DNA of 64,000 nt, from positions 124,001-188,000 of the forward strand of contig CAWAKK010000010.1 in the NCBI GenBank assembly GCA_963782605.1, given 5' to 3'. A program made the position numbers and the translations under genes. Positions within the stretch are counted from its first letter, which is position 1, and each line of letters opens with the position of its first letter. The stretch is from JBDTSW01 sp963782605. Lineage in GTDB: Bacteria > Actinomycetota > Thermoleophilia > Solirubrobacterales > 70-9. A model generated the notes under the pieces. The model made no database searches. It was given only the letters and a program-made list of their open reading frames with translations, and was not told where the DNA came from. This document shows, piece by piece, positions 34,826 to 43,158 of this stretch.

Positions 34826-35727
34826 AAGAAGTGGATCGAGTTGCCGCCCGCCGTCTTCGCCTCATACAGGGCACGGTCGGCGCGACGGTAGAGCTCCGCG
34901 GCGTCGACGGACCCATCGGTGACGCAGAGCCCTGCCGAGAGCGTGAGCTTCCCCATCGTGCGGAACTCCTCGCCCTCGATCGCCCGGCGCGCACGGTTCA
35001 CGGCCGAGCTCGCCCCCTCGGCATCCGCGTCGGGCAGGATCCAGCCAAACTCGTCGCCGCCGACGCGAGCCATGTGCTCACCCGTTCGCACCAGCGCGCC
35101 AAGCCGCCCCGCCGCCTCGGCGAGGACGCGATCGCCCGCCATGTGACCACCGCGATCGTTTACCTGCTTGAAGCCGTCGAGGTCGAGGATGGCGAGCGTG
35201 AGCGGCCGCTCGTGCCGACGAGCACGGGCCACCTCGCCGGCGAGGTTGACGAGGAAGCTGCGCTTGTTGAGAAGCCCCGTGAGCTCGTCCTTGGCGGCGA
35301 GCTCGGCGAGCCTGTCCTCGCGCTGCCGGCGCTCCGAGATGTCGCGAATGGTGACCACGCGCCCGACCCGCTCGCCGTCAAGCCGCGCGATGCCCGCGGA
35401 GACGAGCGCCGAGAACCGGCTGCCGTCCTTGCGCATCAGGACCAGCTCGTACTCCAGACGCTCCGTGGAGCGCATCTCCCGCAGCAGGGAGTACGTGCGC
35501 TCGAGCTCCTCCGGAGGGAAGAACGGGAACGGAAGCGTGGTGCCGATCAGCTCTCCCGCCTCGAACCCGGTCATCTCGCACATCGCCCTGTTGACCTCGA
35601 TGATCCGCTTGTCCTGAGTCACGACGATGCCCTCCTGGACGGCATCGACGACGGCCTCGAGGAAGGCTGCGCGATCCTCTGGTCGAGTCGGGTCTTCGGG
35701 GATGGGCTTTTGTTCGGTCGTGCTCAC
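34822..35727 (-). CDS. PAS-GGDEF diguanylate cyclase
   Basis: A 301-residue soluble protein. The PAS domain is at about residues 22-135 (VVDAVQEGIVVTQ, FRRQ-like RDISERRQ linker) and the GGDEF domain at about 145-301. The catalytic motif is an intact GGDEF in RVGGDEFGW, with DLDGFKQVND for metal binding. The inhibitory I-site position reads RTGE rather than RxxD, so product feedback may be weak. It should make c-di-GMP in response to a signal sensed by PAS. No transmembrane segment. Confidence 0.9.
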   Translation of the reverse strand: MSTTEQKPIPEDPTRPEDRAAFLEAVVDAVQEGIVVTQDKRIIEVNRAMCEMTGFEAGELIGTTLPFPFFPPEELERTYSLLREMRSTERLEYELVLMRKDGSRFSALVSAGIARLDGERVGRVVTIRDISERRQREDRLAELAAKDELTGLLNKRSFLVNLAGEVARARRHERPLTLAILDLDGFKQVNDRGGHMAGDRVLAEAAGRLGALVRTGEHMARVGGDEFGWILPDADAEGASSAVNRARRAIEGEEFRTMGKLTLSAGLCVTDGSVDAAELYRRADRALYEAKTAGGNSIHFF

Positions 35728-35865
35728 TTGTCAAAGCCCCCATGCGGCTCGGGCCACCGCTCGTCCCTGGCGGGCCCGCTGGAGCCAGTCTACGGCTTCC
35801 GGCTAAAGCTTCTTCAGCTTTTCACCCACGGATTCCCCGGTGGGGAGCACTGGGGACACCGGAAC

Positions 35866-35900
35866 GAGAAAGGGCCCGGCGCTGTGCCGGGCCCTTCTCA
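35866..35900 (-). terminator. Terminator of the groES-groEL operon
   Basis: An 11-bp stem (AAGGGCCCGGC and GCCGGGCCCTT) with a 5-base loop, then TTCTC-type T-rich sequence on the minus strand. It lies 40 bases beyond the groEL stop. Confidence 0.8.
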
Positions 35901-35939
35901 AACTCGCCTCCTCTCGGAGGCACTCGCCTGTTGGGCGAA

Positions 35940-37568
35940 CTACATCATGCCGCCCATATCGGGCATGCCGGCGGGCATTCCGCCGTTCTCCTTCTCGGGC
36001 GGCTCCGCGACGATCGCCTCGGTCGTGAGGATGTTCTTCGCGATCGACGCGGCATTCTGCAGCGCCGAGCGCGTGACCATCGTGGGATCGATCACGCCGT
36101 CCTTGACGAGGTCGCCGTAGTCGCCACTCTCGGCGTTCAGCCCCTCGCCGGGCTTGAGCCCGCGGATCTTCTCCACGACGACCGAACCCTCCATGCCGGA
36201 GTTCTCCGCGATCTGGCGGATCGGCTCCTCGAGCGAGCGGCGGATGATCTCCGCGCCCGTCGCCTCATCGGCGTCGAGCTTGGAGGAGTCGATCGCATCC
36301 TGCGCGTTCAGCAGCGCGACACCGCCGCCCGGCACGATGCCCTCCTCGAGGGCGGCGCGGGTGGCCTGCAGCGCGTCCTCGACGCGATGCTTCTTCTCCT
36401 TCATCTCGGTCTCGGTGGCGGCGCCGACCTTGACCACGGCAACTCCGCCAGCGAGCTTCGCCAGGCGCTCCTGGAGCTTCTCGCGGTCGAAGTCGGAGTC
36501 GGTGTTCTCGATCTCCTGCCGGATCTGGTTGATCCGGCCCTCGATGTCGGACTTCTCGCCGGCGCCGTCGATGATCGTGGTCGTGTCCTTCGAGACCACA
36601 ACGCGACGCGCGTGCCCGAGCTGCGAGACCTGCGTGTTCTCCAGCTTCAGACCCATCTCCTCGGTGATCACCTCGCCACCGGTGAGAATCGCGATGTCCT
36701 CCAGCATCCGCTTGCGGCGATCGCCGAAGCCGGGTGCCTTGACCGCGACGCCGGTGAAGGTGCCACGGAGCTTGTTGACCACGAGGGTGGCGAGAGACTC
36801 GCCCTCGACGTCCTCGGCGACGAGGACGAGCGGCTTGCCGCTCTGCATCACCGACTCGAGCACCGGCAGGATGTCCCGGACGGAGCCGATCTTCTGGTTG
36901 GCGATCAGGATGTAGGGCTCGTCGAGCGAGGCCTCCATGCGCTCCTGGTCGTTGACCATGTACGGCGAGATGTAGCCCTTGTCGAACTGCATCCCCTCCG
37001 TGAACTCGAGCTCCATCCCGAAGGTCTGGCCCTCCTCGACGTTCACGACGCCGTCCTTGCCGACCTTCTCGATCGCGTCGGCGATCGTGTCGCCGATCTC
37101 CTCGTCGGCCGCCGAGATGGCAGCCACGCGGGCGATCTGGTCCTTGCCCTCGATCTCCTTCGACTGGGTCGAGCGCAGGTGCTCCACGACCTGGTCCACC
37201 GCGGACTCGATGCCGCGACGGAGGGCGAGAGGGTTGGCGCCCGCGGCCACGTTCTTGAGGCCGTGGCGGACGATGGTCTGCGCCAGGAGCGTGGCGGTCG
37301 TGGTGCCGTCGCCGGCGACGTCGTTCGTCGCGGTGGCGACCTCACGCACGAGCTGCGCGCCCTGGTTCTCGAAGACGTCCTCCAGCTCGATCTCGCGAGC
37401 GATGGTGACGCCGTCGTTGGTGATGGTCGGCGCGCCGAACTTCTTGTCGAGCACGACGTACCGGCCCTTGGGGCCAAGGGTGACCTTGACCGCGTTGGCG
37501 ACGCCGTCGACGCCGGCCTGCAGCGAGGCGCGCGCCTCCGCGTCGTATTTCAGTTCCTTATGAGCCAT
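35940..37568 (-). CDS. groEL: Chaperonin GroEL
   Basis: A 542-residue 60-kDa chaperonin forming the folding cage with GroES. It shows VTLGPKGRYVVLDKKFGAPTI near the N terminus, NDVAGDGTTTATLLAQ for ATP binding, and the flexible GGM-type tail MPAGMPDMGGMM. It follows groES after 31 bp. A second groEL, common in actinobacteria, is not in this window. Heat-shock control through the CIRCE element upstream of groES. Confidence 0.97.
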   Translation of the reverse strand: MAHKELKYDAEARASLQAGVDGVANAVKVTLGPKGRYVVLDKKFGAPTITNDGVTIAREIELEDVFENQGAQLVREVATATNDVAGDGTTTATLLAQTIVRHGLKNVAAGANPLALRRGIESAVDQVVEHLRSTQSKEIEGKDQIARVAAISAADEEIGDTIADAIEKVGKDGVVNVEEGQTFGMELEFTEGMQFDKGYISPYMVNDQERMEASLDEPYILIANQKIGSVRDILPVLESVMQSGKPLVLVAEDVEGESLATLVVNKLRGTFTGVAVKAPGFGDRRKRMLEDIAILTGGEVITEEMGLKLENTQVSQLGHARRVVVSKDTTTIIDGAGEKSDIEGRINQIRQEIENTDSDFDREKLQERLAKLAGGVAVVKVGAATETEMKEKKHRVEDALQATRAALEEGIVPGGGVALLNAQDAIDSSKLDADEATGAEIIRRSLEEPIRQIAENSGMEGSVVVEKIRGLKPGEGLNAESGDYGDLVKDGVIDPTMVTRSALQNAASIAKNILTTEAIVAEPPEKENGGMPAGMPDMGGMM

Positions 37569-37599
37569 TTCTCAGTTTCCTCCTTCGTGGTGCGGGTCG

Positions 37600-37890
37600 C
37601 TAAACGACCTTCGCCAGGACGTCGGACTCGCGGAGCACGAGGAGATCGTCTCCGTCGACCTTCACCTCGGTGCCCCCGTACTTCGAGTACAGGACCTCGT
37701 CGCCCTCGGCGACGTCGAGGGGGATGCGCTTGTCGCCATCCTCGTCCCAGGTGCCGTCGCCGACCGCGACGACCTTGCCCTTCTGCGGCTTCTCCTTGGC
37801 GGTATCGGGCAGGACGATGCCGCTCGCGGTCGTCTCCTCCTCCTCGATCGCCTGGACGATCAGCCTGTCGCCAAGTGGCTTCAGGTTCAT
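37600..37890 (-). CDS. groES: Co-chaperonin GroES
   Basis: A 96-residue GroES cap (MNLKPLGDRLIVQAIE, then the mobile loop around TASGIVLPDTAKEKP, then YSKYGGTEVKVDG). First gene of the groESL operon, with GGAGG 9 bases before ATG. A sigma-70 type promoter and a CIRCE operator precede it. Confidence 0.97.
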   Translation of the reverse strand: MNLKPLGDRLIVQAIEEEETTASGIVLPDTAKEKPQKGKVVAVGDGTWDEDGDKRIPLDVAEGDEVLYSKYGGTEVKVDGDDLLVLRESDVLAKVV

Positions 37891-37929
37891 GTCTATTTAC
37901 CTCCGATGGTGGTGTGAACGAAGCTTTCC

Positions 37930-37956
37930 TTGGCACTCTACATAGGAGAGTGCCAG
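37930..37956 (-). promoter_or_regulatory. CIRCE operator (HrcA binding site)
   Basis: TTGGCACTC, 9 bases, GAGTGCCAG: one transition per arm from the classical TTAGCACTC-N9-GAGTGCTAA. It lies between the promoter and groES, so HrcA would repress the operon until heat shock. Confidence 0.9.
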
Positions 37957-37967
37957 TTCGACGACAG

Positions 37968-37995
37968 AGTGTAGCTGCCGGGCGCGAGAAGTCAA
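37968..37995 (-). promoter_or_regulatory. groESL promoter
   Basis: On the minus strand: -35 TTGACT (37995-37990), 16-base spacer, -10 TACACT (37973-37968). The start site would fall just upstream of the CIRCE element, a common arrangement. Confidence 0.75.
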
Positions 37996-38038
37996 GGATC
38001 TAAGTCCGGCTCGCTGAGATCCCGAGCCTGGCGCGCGG

Positions 38039-38533
38039 CTAGTTCGCCGCGATCAGCTCGCACTCCAGCAGGGCCGCAATCCCGGTCGCTCCGTGGCCCA
38101 TGACCCAGTCGTGGTTCCACTCGAAGGCGGGGCGGGCGATGGGGGCGAGGAGGTTCATCCAGCGCTTCGTCGTGCCCACCTTCCACTCGTAGGTGACCGT
38201 CGTGAGCCCAGCCTCCTCCCAGAGGCGCCAGCGGCCCAGGCCGCTCAGCTCGCCCGACGCCTCGCCCTCGAGCAGATGCGGGCGCTCAACCCGCGTCGTG
38301 CGCGTATCGAAGGTGAGGTCGTAGGGAAGCTTGGACCGCCAGGTGTAGCGGCCGACCCGACCCACGCCGCTTGGCTCACCCGGCGCGATCTCGACCACTC
38401 GCTCGACCCCGCGCCACCACCGCGGCCAGGCCTCCGAGTCGTAGATGGCGTCCCAGACGCGTTCGCGCTCGCACGCGAGGATCCAGGTGGTGAGGAATGA
38501 GTACTCGCGGCTAATTTCTGCTCGGGGTCTCAC
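38039..38533 (-). CDS. SRPBCC (START-like) family protein
   Basis: A 164-residue polyketide-cyclase/dehydrase-like START-fold protein with ACERERVWDAIYDSEAWPRWW at the N terminus and further WxL-type strand residues. The fold binds hydrophobic ligands. The GTG at 38533 gives a 23-base overlap with the ASCH gene, which suggests coupling; a longer start at 38584 is possible but lies deeper in the neighbour. Ligand unknown. Confidence 0.75.
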   Translation of the reverse strand: MRPRAEISREYSFLTTWILACERERVWDAIYDSEAWPRWWRGVERVVEIAPGEPSGVGRVGRYTWRSKLPYDLTFDTRTTRVERPHLLEGEASGELSGLGRWRLWEEAGLTTVTYEWKVGTTKRWMNLLAPIARPAFEWNHDWVMGHGATGIAALLECELIAAN

Positions 38534-38915
38534 CGTTGCCGAAGCGGGGTCCGGCCGGCTCCACGATCTGGGAAAAGCGAACAACGGTGACGGTGTCCTC
38601 CAGCGTCACGGGCCGAGCGTAGATCTGCTCGAGGAAGCCGATCATCTCCTCGACGCGACGAAACTCAGGGTTGTCGTGCTCGATGTCGCGCGGGGAGAGC
38701 TCCTTTACCCGTTTTACCTCGACGTCGTCGATCACCGCCGCGAAGATCTTCTCGCGCGGCGCGTGCTGCTGGCCGACCGTGATCCAGACCACGTGCCCCC
38801 GCTGGTACTTGCGCGACTTGTCGCCGAGGCGGATCGTGGCGGTCTTGCGACCACGGCGAAGCTGATCGACGAATGCAGGCGAGAAGAAGTTGAGGGCGTA
38901 GAGGCCGGACGTCAT
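38511..38915 (-). CDS. ASCH/PUA-like domain protein
   Basis: A 134-residue protein whose core RRGRKTATIRLGDKSRKYQRG followed by VVWITVG fits the ASCH superfamily, PUA-like RNA-binding folds. Such proteins often bind RNA or modified bases. The ATG at 38915 begins MTSGLYALNFFSP. It overlaps the SRPBCC gene. The exact role is unknown. Confidence 0.7.
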   Translation of the reverse strand: MTSGLYALNFFSPAFVDQLRRGRKTATIRLGDKSRKYQRGHVVWITVGQQHAPREKIFAAVIDDVEVKRVKELSPRDIEHDNPEFRRVEEMIGFLEQIYARPVTLEDTVTVVRFSQIVEPAGPRFGNGETPSRN

Positions 38916-38953
38916 GGGCGAGCGCGAGGAGCCTACGCGAAACCAGCCGAGGG

Positions 38954-39622
38954 CTAGTTGAAGCCCTCGGCGCCGATCAGCGGCACGAAGCGGCACGGGC
39001 CGATCGTTCGCTGCTCGAAAGCCGCGGTTTCGCTCGTTTCGTCCTCGACCCGCCTGAACACCGTCAGCATGTCGACGTCGCCTGAGGAAATCGGCGCCAC
39101 CAACCTCCCGCCGGGCACAAGCTGGCGCAGCAGGCTCGGCGGCGGGGCGGGCGCGGTCGCATGAACCGCGATCGCGTCAAACGGCCCGCGCTCGGGCAGC
39201 CCGGCGCTGCCGTCGCCCTCCAGGACCTCGACGTTCGATGCGCCCTGCGCACGAATTCGCTCCCGAGCCGCGGCGGCGAGCTCGGGGACTCGCTCGATGG
39301 CGATGACCTCGCGCGCGAGCAGCGCCAGGACGCAGGTGGAGTAGCCCGACCCCGCGCCCACCTCGAGGACTCGCTCGGGGCCTTTGAGCTCGAGTCCCTG
39401 GCAGATGGCCGCGACGATCCACGGCTGGGAGATCGTCTGCTCATGGCCGATCGAGAGCGCGCCGTCGCGGTAGGCACGTCTCAATTCGGACTCGGGCACG
39501 AACCGCTCCCGCGGGACCTCCCCCATCGCGGCCAGCACCCGTTCGTCGGCGATCCCACGGCGGCGAAGCTGGCGCTCGACCATGCGGGCCCGCTGCGCTG
39601 CGTAGTCGCGCTTGGGCGCCAT
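38954..39622 (-). CDS. pcm: Protein-L-isoaspartate O-methyltransferase
   Basis: A 222-residue SAM-dependent repair enzyme that methylates isoaspartyl residues in aged proteins. It shows SIGHEQTISQPWIVA (the family substrate region) and LEVGAGSGYSTCVLA (SAM binding). Typical length. It follows the Crp-like regulator after 8 bases and is probably in one operon with it. Confidence 0.92.
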   Translation of the reverse strand: MAPKRDYAAQRARMVERQLRRRGIADERVLAAMGEVPRERFVPESELRRAYRDGALSIGHEQTISQPWIVAAICQGLELKGPERVLEVGAGSGYSTCVLALLAREVIAIERVPELAAAARERIRAQGASNVEVLEGDGSAGLPERGPFDAIAVHATAPAPPPSLLRQLVPGGRLVAPISSGDVDMLTVFRRVEDETSETAAFEQRTIGPCRFVPLIGAEGFN

Positions 39623-39630
39623 GGCTCCGC

Positions 39631-40314
39631 TCAGAAGATGTAGGAGCGCAGCCGCCGGGGCTGAACCACCGTGACCCGACCGCGGCCGACGGCCACCACC
39701 CCCGCCCGCTCGAGCGTGGCGAGGAACCGGGAAACGCTCTCGCGCGAGGTTCCGGCGAGCTGCGCGAGGTCTGCCTGAGTCATGCGCACGGTGACGCCCT
39801 CGCGGCCCTCGGGCATCGCCTCCTCGGCGATCAACTGCGCGAGGACGCCTGCGACACGGCTCGGCACCGTCTGGAAGGACTGCCGCGAAACCCGTTCGTT
39901 CGTCTCCCGCAGCCGCCGGACCAGGGCCACGATCAACTTCACGGCGATATCCGGGTGCTCGGCGAGGAGGCGTCGCATGTCGACCGCAGGCAATGCCAGG
40001 AGCTCGGAGTCGGCCAGGGTCTCGACGCTAGCGGACCGAGCACCCCCGTCCAGCATCGCGAGCTCGCCAAAGATGTCGCCGGGGGCGAGCGTCGCGAGAG
40101 CGATCGCTCGGCCGTCCGAGTGCTCGCGCGTCACCCGCAGATCGCCGGCGCGGACGATGTAGCAGGCGTCCGACTCATCGCCCTCGTGGAAGACCCGTAC
40201 GTTCTTGGGAAAGGTGCGCGGTACGGCCACGGCAGCGATCCGCTCGAGCTCATCCTCCGAGAGCTCGTTGAACAGCGGCACCCGACCGAGCAGGCTGACG
40301 TTCTCGGGACTCAT
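39631..40314 (-). CDS. Crp/Fnr family transcriptional regulator
   Basis: A 227-residue regulator with a cyclic-nucleotide-binding domain (GDESDACYIVRAGDLRV, then GDIFGELAMLDGGARSASVE) and a C-terminal winged helix (TQADLAQLAGTSRESVSRFLATLERAGVV). The phosphate-binding cassette GELAMLDGGARSAS is close to that of cAMP-binding Crp. The upstream gene pair with pcm suggests a stress-related operon. DNA target unknown. Confidence 0.92.
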   Translation of the reverse strand: MSPENVSLLGRVPLFNELSEDELERIAAVAVPRTFPKNVRVFHEGDESDACYIVRAGDLRVTREHSDGRAIALATLAPGDIFGELAMLDGGARSASVETLADSELLALPAVDMRRLLAEHPDIAVKLIVALVRRLRETNERVSRQSFQTVPSRVAGVLAQLIAEEAMPEGREGVTVRMTQADLAQLAGTSRESVSRFLATLERAGVVAVGRGRVTVVQPRRLRSYIF

Positions 40315-40413
40315 CTCCCTTACTCCCGCACGGATTATCGCGCGCGAGGCAGGAGCGGGCGGTGCGGCCCTGTCGGTCCCCGTCGGGCTCCCGGCCAGTG
40401 GCGCGCCCGGCCG

Positions 40414-40965
40414 CTACCCCTTGAGCCTCCGCGCGCTGAGCCAGCCGGCCGCCCCCAGGGCGATGACGCCCCCGACGATCAGACCCGCGTCGACTCCGCC
40501 GTCGCCGGCTTCATCCTCGGCTCCGGAATCGGTGGCCTCGCCGTCCGGCGTTGCGGGGTCAGGTTCGCCAGGCAGTCCGTCTCGCCCGAGGAGCGGCTGA
40601 AGGCCGCGGGCTGCCCGGTGCCAGGCGCGCGCGCTCGGACCTGAAAGCTGAGTCCATGTGCCGGTCATGCCGTCCCCGACAAAGCGCATCTGGTCGGCGC
40701 CGGGCGCGTACAGAAAGCGCTCGACGTGATTGCGCTTTCCAATGTCGAAGACCATCCGCCCGCGGTAGCGATCCGCCGCTGGCCCAGGGCTCTCGAATGT
40801 CGTCCCGCCGCCCACGAGCTTCCCCAGCTTGCGGTGATCATCGATCGTGCGGCATCCGTCCACACCGCAGAGCACGACGCGAGAGACCTCCTTCGCCTGC
40901 GCCGTGCCGGCGGAAACCGCGAGGAGCGCGGTCGTGATCAGGATGGTTCTTCTGAGTCTGCGCAT
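40414..40965 (-). CDS. Secreted, membrane-anchored protein of unknown function
   Basis: A 183-residue protein with a signal peptide (RTILITTALLAVSAGTAQA), a globular middle with a Cys pair (VVLCGVDGCRTID), an acidic disordered segment (about 135-155) and a C-terminal transmembrane helix followed by basic RRLKG. A sortase-like LPxTG is not seen; LPGEPDPATPDG is the nearest. AAGGAG precedes the ATG. It is divergent from an ECF sigma gene and shares a symmetric promoter with it, so it is a likely regulon member. Confidence 0.7.
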   Translation of the reverse strand: MRRLRRTILITTALLAVSAGTAQAKEVSRVVLCGVDGCRTIDDHRKLGKLVGGGTTFESPGPAADRYRGRMVFDIGKRNHVERFLYAPGADQMRFVGDGMTGTWTQLSGPSARAWHRAARGLQPLLGRDGLPGEPDPATPDGEATDSGAEDEAGDGGVDAGLIVGGVIALGAAGWLSARRLKG

Positions 40966-40991
40966 CGCCTCTCCTTCATTCGGTCACCACT

Positions 40992-41048
40992 CCTACAAGC
41001 GATCGGGCTGATCGGTTCCGGGAACCGAATTGCGGCTTGAGCTGTAGA
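40992..41048. promoter_or_regulatory. Divergent ECF-type promoter pair with shared palindromic -35
   Basis: The plus strand reads GGAACC (41021-41026), 16 bases, TGTAGA (41043-41048). The minus strand reads GGAACC (41019-41014), 16 bases, TGTAGG (40997-40992). The two -35 elements are arms of the palindrome TCGGTTCCGGGAACCGA (41012-41028). GGAAC is the classical ECF -35 core. The two promoters serve the sigma gene and the secreted protein gene. Confidence 0.65.
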
Positions 41049-41057
41049 AGGGGTGCA

Positions 41058-41624
41058 GTGGAGGACCGGCCACTGAGCGAGTCAGAGCTCCTCGCGCGCG
41101 CCAAGCGCGGGGACGAAGGGGCCTATGAGCGGATCGTCTCCTTACACCAGACCATCGCCTTTCGCACGGCGCTGCTCATCACGCGCTCGCCCGAGGACGC
41201 CGAGGAGGCGGCGCAGGACGGGTTCCTCAAGGCATATCGCGCGCTGGGACGGTTTCGGCGAGGCGCCGAGTTCCGGCCGTGGCTCCTCGCGATCGTGGCG
41301 AACGAAGCCCGCAACCGTCTGGCGTCGGATAGGCGCAGGGCGCGGCTTCGGCTGCGCGTGGCCGGGGAGCGCCGCACGGAGGACGCGGTCCCGTCTCCCG
41401 AGGCGGCGCTCCTCGGCACCGAACGGCGTCATGCGCTGCTCGAAGGGCTCGAACGGCTGCCGGAGCGTGACCGGCTCGTGATCGCCTGCCGCTACCTCCT
41501 GGAGCTGTCCGAGCGCGAAACGGCCGCGGCGCTCGGCTGTCGGCCGGGCACGGTGAAGTCGCGACTCTCACGCGCGCTCGATCGGCTCGCACACGAGCTC
41601 GAGGAGGGCCATGCGCCGGGCTGA
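41058..41624 (+). CDS. ECF RNA polymerase sigma factor
   Basis: A 188-residue sigma-70 family ECF factor. Region 2 has SPEDAEEAAQDGFLKAYRALGRFRRGAEFRPWLLAIVANEARN (shown here as adjacent segments) and region 4 has LPERDRLVIACRYLLELSERE and GCRPGTVKSRLSRALDRL. The GTG at 41058 follows AGAAGGGG; TTG 41037 is rejected. The -10 at 41043-41048 puts the transcript start almost at the GTG, so the message may be nearly leaderless. It overlaps the anti-sigma candidate by 14 bases. Confidence 0.9.
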   Translation: MEDRPLSESELLARAKRGDEGAYERIVSLHQTIAFRTALLITRSPEDAEEAAQDGFLKAYRALGRFRRGAEFRPWLLAIVANEARNRLASDRRRARLRLRVAGERRTEDAVPSPEAALLGTERRHALLEGLERLPERDRLVIACRYLLELSERETAAALGCRPGTVKSRLSRALDRLAHELEEGHAPG

Positions 41625-42345
41625 GCTCGAACCGGCCCTGGGCGAGCTCGCGCGAGCCATCGACTATCCGGCCACTCCGGACGTCGTCGGTGCAGTCCGG
41701 AGCGAGCTTCGAGCGAACCCTGCGCCGTCTCCCTCAAAGAGCGCCCGGCGGCGCTTCGCCGCCATCGCGGTCGGCGCCCTCCTGGCCACGGGGGGTGTGG
41801 CCGTCGCCGCCGTGCCCGACCTTCGCGAAGCTGCTCTCGACCTGATCGACCTGCGCGGTGAGACGATCGAATCGACCACCGCCCCGGCGCCCGATCCGCC
41901 GCGCTCAGAGCCGGACCTCGGGCGGGCGGTGACCCTGGAGGAGGCGCGTGCGGAGCTGGGCTTCGACCCGGTGCTCCCCGACATCGGAGCGCCCGACGAG
42001 CTGTTCGTCCGCTCGGAGGTCCCGGGGGGCGAGCTCGCGGCCAGCTACCGCGACGGCGAGCTGCTCGTCACCCAGTTCCGTGGCGACGTCCTGCCCTACT
42101 ACGCGAAGAAGATCGTTCCGATGGCCACGCGGGTGAGCGAGCTGCGCGTGGAGGGCGACGAGGCGGTCTGGATCGCGGGGGCGCCGCACTTCTTCGCCTA
42201 CATGGCTCCGGACGGCAGCGTTCGGGAGAACCGGACGCGCGTGGCCGAGAACGTGCTCGTATTGGAGCGCGGCCGGCTCCTCGTCCGGATCGAGGGCGAA
42301 CTGACGCGGACCCAGGCGATCCGTCTGGCTCGAACGCTGCGGTAG
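41611..42345 (+). CDS. Single-pass membrane protein, candidate anti-sigma factor
   Basis: A 244-residue protein with a cytoplasmic N-terminal segment, one transmembrane helix (about residues 50-66, AIAVGALLATGGVAVAA) and an extracytoplasmic domain ending in a DUF4367-like section (VWIAGAPHFFAYMAPDG). It is translated from within the sigma gene end (14-base overlap), the usual place for an anti-sigma factor. No HxxxCxxC zinc motif is seen in the N-terminal part, so it would be a non-canonical type. Role inferred from context. Confidence 0.65.
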   Translation: MRRAELEPALGELARAIDYPATPDVVGAVRSELRANPAPSPSKSARRRFAAIAVGALLATGGVAVAAVPDLREAALDLIDLRGETIESTTAPAPDPPRSEPDLGRAVTLEEARAELGFDPVLPDIGAPDELFVRSEVPGGELAASYRDGELLVTQFRGDVLPYYAKKIVPMATRVSELRVEGDEAVWIAGAPHFFAYMAPDGSVRENRTRVAENVLVLERGRLLVRIEGELTRTQAIRLARTLR

Positions 42346-42351
42346 GAAGCC

Positions 42352-43113
42352 TCAGGCCTGGCAGTTCGGGCACCAGTAAGCCATGCGGTTGGCATCTCCC
42401 TGGCCTCGGGCGTGGATGCGGCCGCCGCAGCGCGGACACGCCTGGCGCGTGCCGCGGTAGATGCTGCGGGGCCGGCGCCCCTTCGCCAACGAGATCTTCA
42501 TCACGCGCTCGTTTTCGGCGACGAGGCGCTCGGCCTCCTCGAGGTCGAGGTCGCTCACGTCTCGCCACGGGCTGAGCCCGGCTCGAAAGCAGGCCTCGTT
42601 TCGGATCGCGTTCCCGATCCCCGCGATGATCCGCTGGTCGAGCAGCGCGTCGCCGACCTCGCGGCCCGCTCCCGCCTCCAGCAGGCGCGCGGCGGCAATG
42701 CCGGCATCGAAATCCGGCGCCAGCGGATCCGGGCCGAGCTGCATCAGCCCAGGGTCATTGCGAGCCCGCGACTCGCTGACGATGCGGAGGATCTGCCCGC
42801 CGGTCTGCGAGGCGACCGCCCGCCCCGACGCCAGCCGCAGCCAGGGCCGGCCATGCGGAAGCCGGCCATCCGCCGTGATGAACCACCGCCCGTTCATCCC
42901 GAGGTGGCTGTGGAGAACGACCTCTTCGGAGAAGTGGGCCAGCAGATGCTTGCCGCGAGCCTCAACCCGCTCGAGCGTGCGTCCCTGGAGCGCCGCGGCG
43001 CGCCGGTGAACCGGGGAGCGCGCGCTCGGGGCATCGGCCAGCTCGATCTCCCTGCCCCCGAGAGCCGCATGCATGCGCAGCGCAGCGCGGTGGATCGTGT
43101 CGCCCTCGGGCAC
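42352..43113 (-). CDS. nei: Endonuclease VIII family DNA glycosylase (Nei2-like)
   Basis: A 253-residue Fpg/Nei glycosylase removing oxidised pyrimidines. It starts MPEGDTIHRAA, where the N-terminal Pro and Glu form the active site, has the helix-two-turn-helix (DQRIIAGIGNAIRNEACF) and ends in a zinc finger (CPRCGGRI, then WCPNCQA). The PEGDT start fits Nei2 rather than Fpg (PELPE). It lies 45 bp downstream of lhr, an arrangement also found in mycobacteria. Confidence 0.9.
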   Translation of the reverse strand: MPEGDTIHRAALRMHAALGGREIELADAPSARSPVHRRAAALQGRTLERVEARGKHLLAHFSEEVVLHSHLGMNGRWFITADGRLPHGRPWLRLASGRAVASQTGGQILRIVSESRARNDPGLMQLGPDPLAPDFDAGIAAARLLEAGAGREVGDALLDQRIIAGIGNAIRNEACFRAGLSPWRDVSDLDLEEAERLVAENERVMKISLAKGRRPRSIYRGTRQACPRCGGRIHARGQGDANRMAYWCPNCQA

Positions 43114-43158
43114 CCGTCCATGATGGCGCGCCGCCCCTCAGCCCTCTGGGACGCGGCT

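Noticed and set aside
36000..38003. Long plus-strand frame opposite groEL
   Set aside because: Mirror of the groEL codon pattern; no plausible product.
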